From Mycetohabitans endofungorum (GTDB lineage: Bacteria > Pseudomonadota > Gammaproteobacteria > Burkholderiales > Burkholderiaceae): a DNA stretch of 64,000 nucleotides. The stretch covers positions 186,001-250,000 of the forward strand of contig NZ_CP132745.1 in assembly GCF_037477895.1 (NCBI RefSeq), in the 5' to 3' direction. Position 1 is the first letter of the stretch, and every line of letters begins with the position of its first letter. The position numbers were made by a program, and so were the translations under genes. The notes under the pieces are model-generated. The model had not been told where the DNA came from and did no database searches. It worked only from the letters and a program-made list of their open reading frames with translations. This document shows, one piece after another, positions 28,835-38,749 of this stretch.

Positions 28835-29485
28835 ATGTCCATGTCGACGTCTCGTGCCCGCCACCGTACCCGGCTCACGCGAGAGCAAAGCCGGGAGCAG
28901 ACGCGTCAGCGCCTGATGGACGCTGCGCAGACGCTTTTCGTGAAGAAAGGATTCGACGCGTCCAGCGTCGAGGATGTCGCTGCGGCAGCCGGCTATACGC
29001 GCGGGGCGTTTTATTCGAATTTCAAAGACAAGGCGGAGTTGCTGCTGGCGTTGCTTAAGCGCGATCACGGCAATATCCAGCAGGCGTTGCAGCGCATTTT
29101 TGATTTGCAAGGCAGCGTGCAGGACATCGAAGCGCAGATCCTGACGTACTACAGTACGCTGTACCGCGAGAACAAGTGTTTCCTGGTATGGATGCAGGCG
29201 CGGTTGCTGGCCGCGCGCGACGCGAAGTTTCGCGCGCGGTTCAATGCGCTGTCGCGGCAGACTCGCGCAGACATCGCGTATTTCATCGATGCGTTCTCCG
29301 CGCGCCTGGGCATCAGGCCGATCGTGCCGGCAGCGCAGCTCGCGCTTGGCCTGATGGCGCTGTGCGACGGCATCCAGTTCTTCTACGCGTCGGATCCGCA
29401 CGTGACCGACGCAATGGCCGAGAACGTGCTGGCGGCGTTCTTTGGCGCGGCGGCGTTCGGCCATCGGGCGGCGGGGTCTCGCTGA
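28835..29485 (+). CDS. TetR-family repressor, divergent from the efflux operon
   Basis: A 216-residue protein with a TetR-type N-terminal DNA-binding domain (RLMDAAQTLFVKKGFDASSVEDVAAAAGYTRGAFYSNFKDK in pattern, about residues 25-66) and a helical ligand-binding C-terminal domain. Divergent TetR genes next to RND operons normally repress them and respond to the pump's substrate. The promoter gap holds a candidate operator at 28805-28816. The ligand is unknown. Confidence 0.93.
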   Translation: MSMSTSRARHRTRLTREQSREQTRQRLMDAAQTLFVKKGFDASSVEDVAAAAGYTRGAFYSNFKDKAELLLALLKRDHGNIQQALQRIFDLQGSVQDIEAQILTYYSTLYRENKCFLVWMQARLLAARDAKFRARFNALSRQTRADIAYFIDAFSARLGIRPIVPAAQLALGLMALCDGIQFFYASDPHVTDAMAENVLAAFFGAAAFGHRAAGSR

Positions 29486-29506
29486 GCGCGTCGTCGCGCG
29501 CACACG

Positions 29507-29725
29507 CTAGGCGGATAGGCCGGGACCTGCCGCACTGGCGAGCCAGCGCGCGACCGACTGCGGATCCGGGTAGTCACGCTCGGGCAGCGCCTGCAGCGCG
29601 AGCAGCACGTCGTTGCTGGCGCCCGCTGAGCAGGCGGCGGCCACCAGCGCGTCGCGCGTGGCGGGATAGCGCACGTCGCGCAGCGTCTGGCTGAGCTGCT
29701 GATCAATCGGGTCGGTGACGCTCAT
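29507..29725 (-). CDS. DUF2795 family small protein
   Basis: A 72-residue protein with the DUF2795 pattern LRDVRYPATRDALVAAACSAGA...VLLALQALPERDYPDP. Function is unknown; the fold is thought to be a small helical domain. Its start overlaps the stop of the upstream small exported protein gene (ATGA), so the two are probably one transcript. It is convergent with the TetR gene. Confidence 0.85.
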   Translation of the reverse strand: MSVTDPIDQQLSQTLRDVRYPATRDALVAAACSAGASNDVLLALQALPERDYPDPQSVARWLASAAGPGLSA

Positions 29726-29991
29726 GTTCGTATCTTGACATGCCGCGCGGGTCCTGCGGCAAGGTCGGGGCGGGGCGTCGGCAACTCAATGGTTTGCCAG
29801 TGTTCAACAGACACTGTACCGTCCTGCTGCGCTAGGCTGCGGACGGCGGTCGGCACCGTGCCAGCGTGTCGCGTGTGCGAAGCACGGGTCACGTCGGGTA
29901 CCCCGCTGTCGCAGGGCACGATGGCGATGAGCGGCGTGCTGACGAGGGCTGCGGCCAGCGCTGCTAGCGGATGTGACATGAACGGATTCAT
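29722..29991 (-). CDS. Small hypothetical exported protein
   Basis: An 89-residue product starts with a likely Sec signal (MNPFMSHPLAALAAALVSTPLIAIVPCDSG). The rest has no motif I recognise. GGAAG lies upstream of the ATG, and the stop overlaps the DUF2795 start. These contacts, rather than the sequence itself, support it as a real gene. The Cys in the signal region is not in a good lipobox. Confidence 0.55.
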   Translation of the reverse strand: MNPFMSHPLAALAAALVSTPLIAIVPCDSGVPDVTRASHTRHAGTVPTAVRSLAQQDGTVSVEHWQTIELPTPRPDLAAGPARHVKIRT

Positions 29992-30087
29992 GGTGTCGGT
30001 CTTCCACTGAAACGCGATGGCGATATTCGCGCAAACTGCGTGCCTGCGTTCCGCGAGGGGTGCGTCGCGCTGCGCGCCGGCATGCGG

Positions 30088-31425
30088 TCAACGGACTGCG
30101 TCAAACAGCGTCCACGGCTGGGACGCGCGATCGCGCATGTAACCGTTGAGCCAATTCCACTGCGGATGGCGACGCATAAACGCTTGTGCGTCGAACGGCC
30201 GGCCGCATGGGTGACCCCAGCGTGCCCACAATTCGAGTCGTACCGCCATGTCGCTGTCGACCACCTTGCCGTCGTTGGCGCCCCATGGATTGAATGGACC
30301 GTGATCAGCGTCGCCAAAGCGTGCGTCGTCCAGTTCCAAGTGGCCGCAAAGGGTGCGCGAACTCGGATGATCGTCGCGATCGAGGTACACATCGTAATGA
30401 TCGGCGAGCATTTCCTTGGCCAGTTCAGCATCGATCCGGCCGCGGTGTTTTTCCATCAGTTGCATCCAGCGCAGCCGGCGCGCACCATTGCGCCGCACGT
30501 CGTTGTAGTCATCCCCCTGGCTAATGCATTCCTGGTTGCGGATCTTCAGGTCGTTGGCCGTGTTGAAGCCGCTGTAAAAGCCGTCTTTGGTGACCTCGAA
30601 TCCGGAATAATGCAGCCCAAGCTCGTAGCGTGCGATTTCACCGGTTTTGGTATCGCCGAGCAGCCAGCTGTTCGCGTAGCCGCCGTTGTTGTCGGTCGCG
30701 AAGCGCTCGCACCACGAGCCAATGCTATCGGCATACTGCGTCGCCTTGCGCGAGCGGTAGAACTCCGGCGAGCCGGAGGTGTTGTAGCCGACAAAATTGG
30801 AAATCGTCGTCTCGGTCACCATCAGGCCCGCTGACGTGATCCAAAAGTCCGTTAGGCTGGAGATGCAGCCCGGCAGTCCCTGCATTAGGATCCGGTTGCC
30901 CTCCTCGGGCACAATATCGAAGATCACGTTGAACGCATCGCCGGCCGCATAGCGGTCCCACGAGTTGTGCGCCATCACGATGCGGCCATCGCGCGTGGCA
31001 CTGCCGGTTGCAATGAATGCACTGCAGTGATGGCCGAGGCGCCCTCGCCATGGCTTGCCGGCGAACTGCGGCCGTGTTTGGCTGACATGCGCGGGCCACC
31101 AGCTTTGCAGCAGATCCATGTAGCCGTTCCAGGCGAGCACCTGTTCGTAGGGCAACTGCGCGCCATCGGCAATGCCGCGCATCTCGGCGGTGAACTCGTC
31201 ATCGACACGGTCGGTGAATTGGTCGATTGCGGCGTTCACGAAGGTGTCAAACTCCTCGCCGGTGTCCCACTTGGCTAGATATTGCGCGGCGCGGATCGCG
31301 CTGCTGATCTCGCGGGCAAGCAACTGGCCGTGCTGCAGGCCACGCTCGTATGGCGCACCCTCGATATGCACAAAGATCCAACCGGCCTGGTCGCGCCGCA
31401 GTGCAGGAGTCGATTGTTCGGACAT
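30088..31425 (-). CDS. C45-type autoproteolytic Ntn hydrolase / phospholipase B-like amidase
   Basis: The 445-residue protein has the layout of C45/phospholipase-B-like Ntn hydrolases: an N-terminal pro-region with GAPYERGLQHGQLLAREI and the likely nucleophile Cys134 in GHHCSAFIATG, followed by DGRIVMAHNSWD. In this family the chain cleaves itself before the Cys, which then acts as N-terminal nucleophile on an amide. Later conserved parts are LPGCISSLTDFWITSAGL and ETTISNF. There is no signal peptide, so it is probably cytoplasmic. Substrates are not known for most members. The start at 31425 follows GGAGG. Confidence 0.85.
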   Translation of the reverse strand: MSEQSTPALRRDQAGWIFVHIEGAPYERGLQHGQLLAREISSAIRAAQYLAKWDTGEEFDTFVNAAIDQFTDRVDDEFTAEMRGIADGAQLPYEQVLAWNGYMDLLQSWWPAHVSQTRPQFAGKPWRGRLGHHCSAFIATGSATRDGRIVMAHNSWDRYAAGDAFNVIFDIVPEEGNRILMQGLPGCISSLTDFWITSAGLMVTETTISNFVGYNTSGSPEFYRSRKATQYADSIGSWCERFATDNNGGYANSWLLGDTKTGEIARYELGLHYSGFEVTKDGFYSGFNTANDLKIRNQECISQGDDYNDVRRNGARRLRWMQLMEKHRGRIDAELAKEMLADHYDVYLDRDDHPSSRTLCGHLELDDARFGDADHGPFNPWGANDGKVVDSDMAVRLELWARWGHPCGRPFDAQAFMRRHPQWNWLNGYMRDRASQPWTLFDAVR

Positions 31426-31500
31426 GTTGCACCCTCCGAATCCATTGTAGTGAATCCGTTGCTTTTTGCCGTCGCGACGACGCGTCGCATGCGGCGTGAC

Positions 31501-33291
31501 TCAATCGCTAGCATTCATCCGGAAGTATGCCTGCAGCAGCGAGGTCTTGTAGACTACGCCTAGCAATTTAGGCGCCTGCTTCGATGCGACGACGGGCAGC
31601 CGCTCGCCTTGGAAGGCGAGAAAGTGCTGCAACGCGGCGGCAAGCGGCATGTCCGGCGTCAGCGCGGCGAAATCTCGGCGCAGGTAGTCACGCGCACGGT
31701 GCTCGCGCGGGCCGTGCTTGTCGAGCAGGTCGGAGGTGATGTCCTTTAACGCGACCACGCCCTGAAACCAGCCGGCAGCGTCGACGATATAGATGTACTT
31801 AACCGGATATTCGAGAAATACGCGCGTCATGTCCGCCACGCTCGCGTCTAGGCCAAGGACGGTGTCGGCCGGGCGCACCAGTTCACGCATCTGCGTGGCC
31901 TTCAGGCGCAGCCGTTCACGCCGCTCGCGGTTGCGCCGCAGTGTGACCTCGTACATTGAAGTCTCGGCCAGGGCCCGCGCGATGAAATAGGCGATCACGC
32001 TAGCCAGCATCAACGGCAGCACGACCTGATAGCTGAGCGTCATCTCAAAGATCATCAAGATCGCCATCAACGGCGCATGGGTCGCTGCCGCGAGGAAAGC
32101 CCCCATCCCGACGATGGCATACGTGAACGGCGCCGACGTGGCGAGCGGCAAGTGCGCATGGGCCGCGAGTCCGTAGATCGCGCCGAGCACCGCACCGACG
32201 AACAGCGTCGGCGTGAAAATACCACCGACCGCGCCTGAGCCGACCGTCGCGCAGGTCGCCGCTACCTTGAACGCTAACACTGCGACGAGCGCTTGCCAGG
32301 TCCAAGGCTGGTGCAGAATGGCGTTCACCACGCTATAGCCGTTGCCCCACACTTGCGGTGCCTGGATCGATAAGGCGCCCACCAGCGCGCCGCCCAGTGC
32401 GAGCCGCCAGGGCAGGGGCGCCACCCATCGGCCGAACAGCCGGCGCGAGGCACCCAGCAGGAGGAGGAACGCCGGCGCGAGCATCCCGCACAGGATGCCG
32501 AGCCCGACGAACCACAGTACTTCGAGGCCGGAGATGGTCGGAAAGGGCGGCATCTCGTAGGGCGCCTGGTAGCCGGACAATGCGCGCATCGTGACATTGG
32601 CGACCACAGATGACACGATGATTGGCCCGAAGCTCTCCATCGCGATCGAGCCCAGCACGATTTCAGTGACGAACAGCGCGCCGGCGATCGGGGCGCTGTA
32701 CGCGGCCGTGATGCCGGCCGCGGCGCCGCACGCCACCAGCAAGCGCAGACGTTCTGGGTCGACATGCACGAGGCGGCCGAGCAGTGATGCGCTGAGCGCG
32801 GCAAGCTGCACCATCGAGCCCTCGCGGCCGATTGAGCCACCCGAGGCAATCGTGACCAGCGACGAGCCGCTGCGCCATAGGCTTTGCCGCACGGGCACCA
32901 CCCCTTCGCCGATAGTAATCGCTTCCATATAGTCAGCATGGCTCTTGCCGTCGTCGTCACGCCGGGCTGCCAGCAGGAGCATGCCGGCCACGGCGCCGCC
33001 GACGCTGGGCAGCGCGAGCCGTGCGTACCACGGTAGGTCGCGCGCGACCTCCACCAGTCCGCTCGCGTTAGGATCGACGAGCGATTCCAGCCAGTCGACG
33101 CCGAGGCGGAACACGATGGTCGCGGCCGCGCCGACCAAGCCGGCGAGGGTGGCCCACAGCAGCATCGTATGCTCGTCGGACAGCCTGAGTAGGCGTTGCG
33201 CGCGGGTGCGCAGCTTGAGCAAAAAGGCCAGCACGGCGCGATGGCGATGAGTCAACTGGCGTCCAATTCCGCGTAGTGCCGGAATATGCAC
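31501..33291 (-). CDS. ClC-type chloride channel/antiporter with C-terminal CBS pair
   Basis: The 596-residue membrane protein has about ten hydrophobic helices. Its ion-path motifs are IASGGSIGREGS (a variant of GREGP that keeps the gating Glu) and GSGAVGGIFTPTLFVGA (GxFxP). A cytoplasmic CBS-domain pair follows (about residues 460-590). It matches the ClcB-like group of Burkholderia. The first part overlaps the upstream glutathione S-transferase gene by 40 bases, so the true start could be a later codon, for example the GTG near 33234. Confidence 0.9.
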   Translation of the reverse strand: MHIPALRGIGRQLTHRHRAVLAFLLKLRTRAQRLLRLSDEHTMLLWATLAGLVGAAATIVFRLGVDWLESLVDPNASGLVEVARDLPWYARLALPSVGGAVAGMLLLAARRDDDGKSHADYMEAITIGEGVVPVRQSLWRSGSSLVTIASGGSIGREGSMVQLAALSASLLGRLVHVDPERLRLLVACGAAAGITAAYSAPIAGALFVTEIVLGSIAMESFGPIIVSSVVANVTMRALSGYQAPYEMPPFPTISGLEVLWFVGLGILCGMLAPAFLLLLGASRRLFGRWVAPLPWRLALGGALVGALSIQAPQVWGNGYSVVNAILHQPWTWQALVAVLAFKVAATCATVGSGAVGGIFTPTLFVGAVLGAIYGLAAHAHLPLATSAPFTYAIVGMGAFLAAATHAPLMAILMIFEMTLSYQVVLPLMLASVIAYFIARALAETSMYEVTLRRNRERRERLRLKATQMRELVRPADTVLGLDASVADMTRVFLEYPVKYIYIVDAAGWFQGVVALKDITSDLLDKHGPREHRARDYLRRDFAALTPDMPLAAALQHFLAFQGERLPVVASKQAPKLLGVVYKTSLLQAYFRMNASD

Positions 33292-34016
33292 GACTCGTTG
33301 TGCGGGATGCGGCGAGGCGACGCCAGGTACGCGGCGATACGCGGCCGCGCGCGCACCGCTTCATGCAGCGCTGTGAGCTTCGGATACTGTGTCGCGAAGC
33401 GAGCGGTGGCACGCGGAAACGCGTAGCGCAGTCCATCAATGAGTTGGAACATCGACAGGTCTGCGTAGCTCAATGCCGCGCCGACCAGGTGCGCGCATCC
33501 CGCGGGGTTCTGCTCGAGCACCCGCTCGAAATAGCGCATGAACTTCGGTATCCGGTTGGCGATGAAATCGGCGGCGCGCTGCCGGGCGGCGTCGCGTTGC
33601 TGCTCGAAATACAGTGCGTTGGCAATCGGGTGGTGCGTGTCGTGTGCCTCGCTCACCATGTCGGCAATCGTCAGCTGCAGTCCGTGGACCCAGTGGCGCA
33701 GTGTTTCATCGGCGGGCACCAGGCCGAGCCGGGGTCCCAGGTACAGCAGAATGTTAGCGGTCTGCGCAATGAGTGTTGTGCCGTCGCGCAGGAAGGGGGG
33801 AGCGAACGGGATGCAGGGCTCGGTTTGGCTTTGCAGAATCGACATCATCGTGCCGATGCCGTGCTCTGTGCCTTGCGGATTTGCGTCTTCGCGGCGACCG
33901 GACGGCGGTAAGCGCGCGACGTCAAGATAATCTGCCCCTGCCTCTTCGAGCGCTAAGCGGACGAATTCACCGCGGCCCTGTAGGCCCGGCCAGTAGTACA
34001 GTTCGTAGCTCATCAT
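33252..34016 (-). CDS. Glutathione S-transferase family protein
   Basis: The protein has an N-terminal thioredoxin-like domain (YELYYWPGLQGRGEFVRLALEEAG and the TANILLYLG turn near 88) and an all-helical C-terminal domain (LSYADLSMFQLIDGLRYAFP). This is the GST plan, with the Tyr or Ser at the start of strand 1 as the likely thiolate-stabilising residue. The ATG at 34016 follows AGGAC; a GTG at 34019 is also possible. It overlaps the ClC gene, so the two are probably co-transcribed. Confidence 0.88.
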   Translation of the reverse strand: MMSYELYYWPGLQGRGEFVRLALEEAGADYLDVARLPPSGRREDANPQGTEHGIGTMMSILQSQTEPCIPFAPPFLRDGTTLIAQTANILLYLGPRLGLVPADETLRHWVHGLQLTIADMVSEAHDTHHPIANALYFEQQRDAARQRAADFIANRIPKFMRYFERVLEQNPAGCAHLVGAALSYADLSMFQLIDGLRYAFPRATARFATQYPKLTALHEAVRARPRIAAYLASPRRIPHNESCIFRHYAELDAS

Positions 34017-34154
34017 CACAGTCCTGAGATAGCGTAGCGACGGACAGCCGCCGCTGGCAGCCAGTGTTTCGGCGTCCGACGGCCGCTGCGCCCGCGCGGC
34101 ACCGCAAGCCGGGCCGCGCCTGCCATCACGATACCATTGACTGCTGTACCACTG

Positions 34155-34182
34155 GGCTAGAGCGTGTTATGCACTTTGCAAG
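34155..34182 (+). repeat. 28-bp repeat, copy 1 (inverted copy at 63749-63776)
   Basis: The 28 bases beginning GGCTAGAGCGTG and ending TTTGCAAG recur exactly, in opposite orientation, at 63749-63776. Both copies start at a CTAG tetranucleotide and the flanks differ. It looks like the tip of an insertion sequence left at a CTAG target, or a very short non-autonomous repeat. Confidence 0.7.
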
Positions 34183-34187
34183 TACTT

Positions 34188-35885
34188 TCAGATCTGGCCT
34201 GCATGATGTAGTCGCACGCTCCCCTCCCAATGATAGACTTCGCGTGCCAGCTCGGCAGAGATATAGCCATTTCGGATGTCGTCGCGAACCGCATCGGGAT
34301 CGCGCATCGACGGATCACCGTATCCGCCACCTGAGCCCGTACGCACGCGGACCACATCGCCGCGATCGAGCTTGACGCCGCTGGCCATGGCGTAGCGCTC
34401 GCTGCGGCCGTCGGCGCGCACGATCTCGACGTAATTGAGTGAGCCGTCACGCCCGTTCGCCTGGCCCCACGGTGGCACTTTGGCGCGCGTATATCCGCAG
34501 GTCAGGAAGCTGCCGTCGGAGCGGATCCGATAATCGAGCCGGATGCCGCGGCCGCCGCGATATTGCCCGTATCCCCCTGGCTCGTCGTTCAGTTCCATGC
34601 GCTCGACATAGACGCCATAGCGCGCCTCGCAGATCTCGGCCGGGCAGTTGTATGTCTCGCCATGCATTGCGGAGAACATCGCACTGTTGCCGTCGCGATC
34701 CCGCTTTGCTCCCCAACCGCCGATCTCAGGCTCGATCAACGTGAAAATGCGCGCGGTTTCCGGATGGGGGCCGCCAATCACGGTGGCGCATATCGACGAG
34801 AAACTGCCGGCGGGGATGCGGTCGGGCAGATGCGGCGCAAGACAGCGTAAGATCAGGTCGTGCACCCGGATCAGGTTTTCAAAGTAAAACCCTTCTGCCG
34901 CAGGGCTACACGCATCAAACAGCGAACCAGGCCGTGTCACAACCTTCAGCGGCCGGAAGGTGCCGCCGTTGGCGCTGCCGTTCGGCTCGGTGATCGACTT
35001 AAATGCCATCTGGGCAGCCACTACCGTGCCGTCGCGGCTGAGATTGCCCGGTCCATGGACCTGGTCCGGGTTGTCGCGCAAGTCGACGATCATTCCGTTG
35101 TCGCCGATTTCAACGACTACTTTGTATACCTTGTCGTCGTCCTGAGGTTCGGCCAGTTCGAAGCGCCCTTTCGGCGTGTGACGCAGTGCTTTCAGCGAGA
35201 CCTTTTCACCGTAGTCCATGAAGTCTTGCATTGCCTGCAGGAACATTGCTTTACCGTACTTCTGGGTCAGTTCAATCAAGCGTGTCGCGCCGCTGCGCGC
35301 GGCAGCGATGCCTGCCCAAAGATCACCTTCCATGAAGTCGGGCATGCGCGTGTTATAGCGCAGAATCTGCATCACGGGACGCACTGGCTTGCCGCGTGAG
35401 ATCAATTTTACCGCGGCCAGGCGCAGCCCTTCCTGGAAGATCTCGGTCGCATCGGTAGAGAATGATCCCGGGACCATGCCGCCAACATCGTTCCAGTGAG
35501 CAATATTGGCCGTCCACGCGACGATGTCGTCGCCAACGAAAACCGGCATCGACAGTACCACGTCGTTCAGATGCGTCACGCCGCCTGAGTACGGGTCGTT
35601 GGTGATGAAGATGTCGCCCGGCTCGATGTCGCCTGGTTGGCCGTGCTCGACCAAAATGCGGCGCACCGCCTTATCCAGCACGCCAACAAAGGCAGGGATA
35701 CCGGCGCCGGAGCTGGCGATATTGCCTTGTGCATTGGTGATGCCAGTCCCCATGTCGAGCACCTCGTAGATGATCGGGCTCATCGCGGTCTTGCGCATCG
35801 CGGTGAACATCTCGTCGGCGATGGCTTGCAGTGCATTCTGAATGATATCGAGCGTGAAGATATCGATCTTATCGCTGTGGCTCAT
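34188..35885 (-). CDS. hyuB: Hydantoinase B / oxoprolinase-type subunit (HyuB)
   Basis: The 565-residue protein begins with DIFTLDIIQNALQAIADEMF and contains NDPYSGGVTHLNDV, AHWNDVGGMVPGS and the Gly-rich GGYGQYRGGRGIRLDY, all typical of the HyuB family. With HyuA it forms an ATP-dependent hydantoinase, oxoprolinase or ketone carboxylase. The exact substrate cannot be read from the sequence. It follows HyuA after a gap of only nine bases, in one operon. Confidence 0.92.
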   Translation of the reverse strand: MSHSDKIDIFTLDIIQNALQAIADEMFTAMRKTAMSPIIYEVLDMGTGITNAQGNIASSGAGIPAFVGVLDKAVRRILVEHGQPGDIEPGDIFITNDPYSGGVTHLNDVVLSMPVFVGDDIVAWTANIAHWNDVGGMVPGSFSTDATEIFQEGLRLAAVKLISRGKPVRPVMQILRYNTRMPDFMEGDLWAGIAAARSGATRLIELTQKYGKAMFLQAMQDFMDYGEKVSLKALRHTPKGRFELAEPQDDDKVYKVVVEIGDNGMIVDLRDNPDQVHGPGNLSRDGTVVAAQMAFKSITEPNGSANGGTFRPLKVVTRPGSLFDACSPAAEGFYFENLIRVHDLILRCLAPHLPDRIPAGSFSSICATVIGGPHPETARIFTLIEPEIGGWGAKRDRDGNSAMFSAMHGETYNCPAEICEARYGVYVERMELNDEPGGYGQYRGGRGIRLDYRIRSDGSFLTCGYTRAKVPPWGQANGRDGSLNYVEIVRADGRSERYAMASGVKLDRGDVVRVRTGSGGGYGDPSMRDPDAVRDDIRNGYISAELAREVYHWEGSVRLHHAGQI

Positions 35886-35894
35886 GATGATGGC

Positions 35895-37979
35895 TCACAT
35901 GGAAAGAGTGATGTGAAAGTTGCCGAGGCGGTCGACGCTCACGGCGTTATTCGGGTGGACCACGATGGTCGTGCCGGGGTCTTCGATAATTGCCGGACCG
36001 GCGAAGTGCATGCCAGGCTCGATGCGTTCCGCGTCGTAGACGATCGCTTCGTGCCTCCCTTCGAGCGCATAGTCGACGGTGCGACGGCCTTTTGCCGCGG
36101 CCTGAATAGTGGCGCCGGTGACTGGCAGGTCGGCCAGGTTGAGCTTGCCGATTTCTGCCACGGCGACGATATGAAAGCCGACGATCTCCAGCGGGGCGTT
36201 CAGCCGATAGGTGTACTGCTGCTCGTAGCTGGCGTGAAAGCGGGCAACGATATCGGCCCAATGCGTGGCGACGCGTTCATCTTGCCGCAGCGGCACCTCG
36301 ACCGCATGCTCCTGGTTCTGGTAGCGGATCTTGCAGTACAGGGCCAATTCGATAGCGTCGGCGCCGATGCCCTCGGTCGCGTACTGTGCCGTTGCATCAT
36401 GCGACAGCTGTTCAAGCAGCGCTTGCGCACCGAGCGCCGCATCCGGACGATCCATCTCAAAGAGGCGGTTGACGAAGCAGTCGCGACGCAGGTCGGACAT
36501 CGTCATGCCCCACGCGGAAAAGACAGACGCGCCACGCGGAATCACCACCTTTTTCACGCCGAGTTCCTGCGCGAGCGCAACGGCGTGCATCGCGCCGCCG
36601 CCACCAAAGGCGAGCAGCGTGAAGTCGCGCGGATCATGGCCCCGGCTGAGCGACACCAACTTCAGCGCATTCACCATGTTGTCGTTGGCGATCCGAATAA
36701 TGCCGCGCGCGATTTCCTGCGGCGACAGCCGTAGCCGCTCGGTCAGCGGTGCCATGGCCCGGGCCACGGCTTTGATGTCGGCAATGAACGTACCGCCGCA
36801 GAAATAATCCTTATTAATGCGGTCCAGAATTAGGTTTGCATCGGTGGTGGTCACATGGGTGCCGCCGCGACCGTAGGCTGCGGGACCAGGCGACGCCCCA
36901 GCCGATTGCGGGCCGACATGCAACTTGTCGAATTCGTCGATCCACGCGATCGAGCCGCCACCATTGCCGATCTCGACCAAATCGACCACAGGTACCATAA
37001 TCGGATAGCCGGTATGCGTCCGGTCGCGCTCGAACCAGTAGTCCGTTTTGATGGAGATCTGCCCGTCCTTGATCAGTGTGCATTTGGCTGTGGTGCCGCC
37101 GATATCGAGCGCGAGCACATTGGGCTCGCCGATCAGACGGCCTAGTTCGGCCGCTCCCCAGAAGCCGCTGGCCGGCCCCGACTCCACCATCGTAATCGGG
37201 ATTTCTCGGGCGTGAGCCACGGTGTCGACACCGCAGTTCGACTGCATCACATAGAGCGGCGCCCGATAGCCGTTCGATCGCAATCCGTCTTCAAGCCGCT
37301 GTAGGTAGCGTGCGGCGATTGGCTGCACATAGGCGGACAGTACCGCGGTACTGGAGCGCTCGTATTCCCGCCACTCGCGCGTGATTTGGTGCGATGCCAC
37401 CGCCGATGCCTGTGGCCAGAGCCGACGCACACCGGCCAGCACCGCTTGTTCGTGCACCGGATTGGTATAGGCGTGCAGCAGGCAGATCGCGACGGCTTCC
37501 ACCCCTTCGGCGCGGAATGTGTCGACGATGGCGGGCAGGCCAGATAGGTCCAGCGGCTCGCGCTCGCTGCCGTCTACATGCAGGCGTCCCGGTATTTCAC
37601 GACGCAGGTAGCGTGGCACAAATGGCGCGGGCTTGACCCAGCTCAAATTGAAAAAGTCAGGCCGGTTGGCACGCGCAATTTCTAGCGTATCGCCAAAGCC
37701 TTGTGTCGTGATCAGTCCCGTCTTAACGCCACGGCGTTCGGTCAGCGCATTGATCACTACGGTGGTGCCGTGCGCGAGGAAGGTAACAGCGCTCAAATCC
37801 ACATCGGCCTTTTTTAGTACGTTGAGGATGCCCTGCTCGTAGTCAGGCGGCGTCGTATCCGACTTGGCAGTCCGTACCGATTGCCGGCCTGTGCGCGGAT
37901 CGACTTCGAAGTACACCAGGTCGGTAAAAGTGCCACCGACGTCAGTAGCCACGCGAATCGTCTTGTTTAGTTTGCTCAT
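35895..37979 (-). CDS. hyuA: Hydantoinase A / oxoprolinase-type subunit (HyuA)
   Basis: The 694-residue protein has the actin-like ATPase start VATDVGGTFTDLVYF, the phosphate loop ALDIGGTTAKCTLI and the FGGGGAMHAVALAQELG segment, as in HyuA/acetone carboxylase beta subunits. The start at 37979 follows AAGGAG seven bases away. It is expected to activate the substrate with ATP and to work with HyuB encoded next. Confidence 0.93.
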   Translation of the reverse strand: MSKLNKTIRVATDVGGTFTDLVYFEVDPRTGRQSVRTAKSDTTPPDYEQGILNVLKKADVDLSAVTFLAHGTTVVINALTERRGVKTGLITTQGFGDTLEIARANRPDFFNLSWVKPAPFVPRYLRREIPGRLHVDGSEREPLDLSGLPAIVDTFRAEGVEAVAICLLHAYTNPVHEQAVLAGVRRLWPQASAVASHQITREWREYERSSTAVLSAYVQPIAARYLQRLEDGLRSNGYRAPLYVMQSNCGVDTVAHAREIPITMVESGPASGFWGAAELGRLIGEPNVLALDIGGTTAKCTLIKDGQISIKTDYWFERDRTHTGYPIMVPVVDLVEIGNGGGSIAWIDEFDKLHVGPQSAGASPGPAAYGRGGTHVTTTDANLILDRINKDYFCGGTFIADIKAVARAMAPLTERLRLSPQEIARGIIRIANDNMVNALKLVSLSRGHDPRDFTLLAFGGGGAMHAVALAQELGVKKVVIPRGASVFSAWGMTMSDLRRDCFVNRLFEMDRPDAALGAQALLEQLSHDATAQYATEGIGADAIELALYCKIRYQNQEHAVEVPLRQDERVATHWADIVARFHASYEQQYTYRLNAPLEIVGFHIVAVAEIGKLNLADLPVTGATIQAAAKGRRTVDYALEGRHEAIVYDAERIEPGMHFAGPAIIEDPGTTIVVHPNNAVSVDRLGNFHITLSM

Positions 37980-38478
37980 CGCGTGTCTCCTTGCCACTGA
38001 AGGCCGTCGCCCTGTCCTTTGATGTGACGCGCGCCGGCTTTTTGCTGTCGTATATGTTTAGCGCACCGATCCAGATCACTTCCGCATCTAGATCGGCCCG
38101 GCCAGGCGGTCGATGTCTTGCCCGGTGCCAAATGCTGCCGTTACAGCGTATTCTCGGTCATGTCAAATGCGGTTGCCTCGACCACTGCCGCGACACGGCA
38201 GGCGGCCTCACCGTGATCGCGCATTTTGCGATGCGTGACCCAACCGCCGCATTCAATTGCTACATGCCCCACTCTCGAACTGGCATCGACCGGATAGCAT
38301 TGCAATACAGCGACTCGCCATTGAGACGGACCTGCGTCATGTGGCGCCGGAACGGGTCCAGGTGACCCGGCGCCCCCTGGGGGCACGCGGCTGGGCCGCC
38401 TGCTCATAAGCATAGGATGCGTGCCACAGTTGTGGGGGCATACAGGCGGATAGGGTTAAAAAGCGGCCGCTCAATTAT
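37980..38478. other. Intergenic region before the accessory segment
   Basis: About 500 bases with no convincing gene. Open frames on both strands have no recognisable protein. It holds the hyuAB promoter and then the left edge of a segment rich in mobile-element remnants. Confidence 0.4.
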
Positions 38479-38700
38479 ATGGATCGGTGCCGTCCGATGA
38501 CCGCTACGCTTTATGGACTAGCTCGTATTGGGGGGGAACTGTTTACCGGTATGCCAGTCAGCTCGCGCGCCGAGGCACTCAAGAAATTAAACTGGTATGC
38601 CATGCGCTGGAAGATCGAGGCACTTCATAAGAACGTGAATTGGGGTGCAGGGCAGAATGAGGCTGACTCAAAAATCCGGCCATTCAAAAGTAGAAAAATC
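38479..38700 (+). pseudogene. IS4-type (DDE) transposase C-terminal remnant
   Basis: The frame contains LNWYAMRWKIEALHKNVNWG followed by EADSKIR. This resembles the conserved YxLRWxIExxHKxLKSG...AExSxLR region with the catalytic Glu of IS4-type transposases. Everything before and after it is missing. It is a remnant next to a toxin-antitoxin locus. Confidence 0.6.
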
Positions 38701-38749
38701 CGGCACGATGTGTGAATCCTGAAGCTACCCCCTCATACACCTATCGAAT

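Noticed and set aside
37991-38413. Overlapping open frames on both strands upstream of hyuA
   Set aside because: No motif, no ribosome binding site and no similarity I can recognise.
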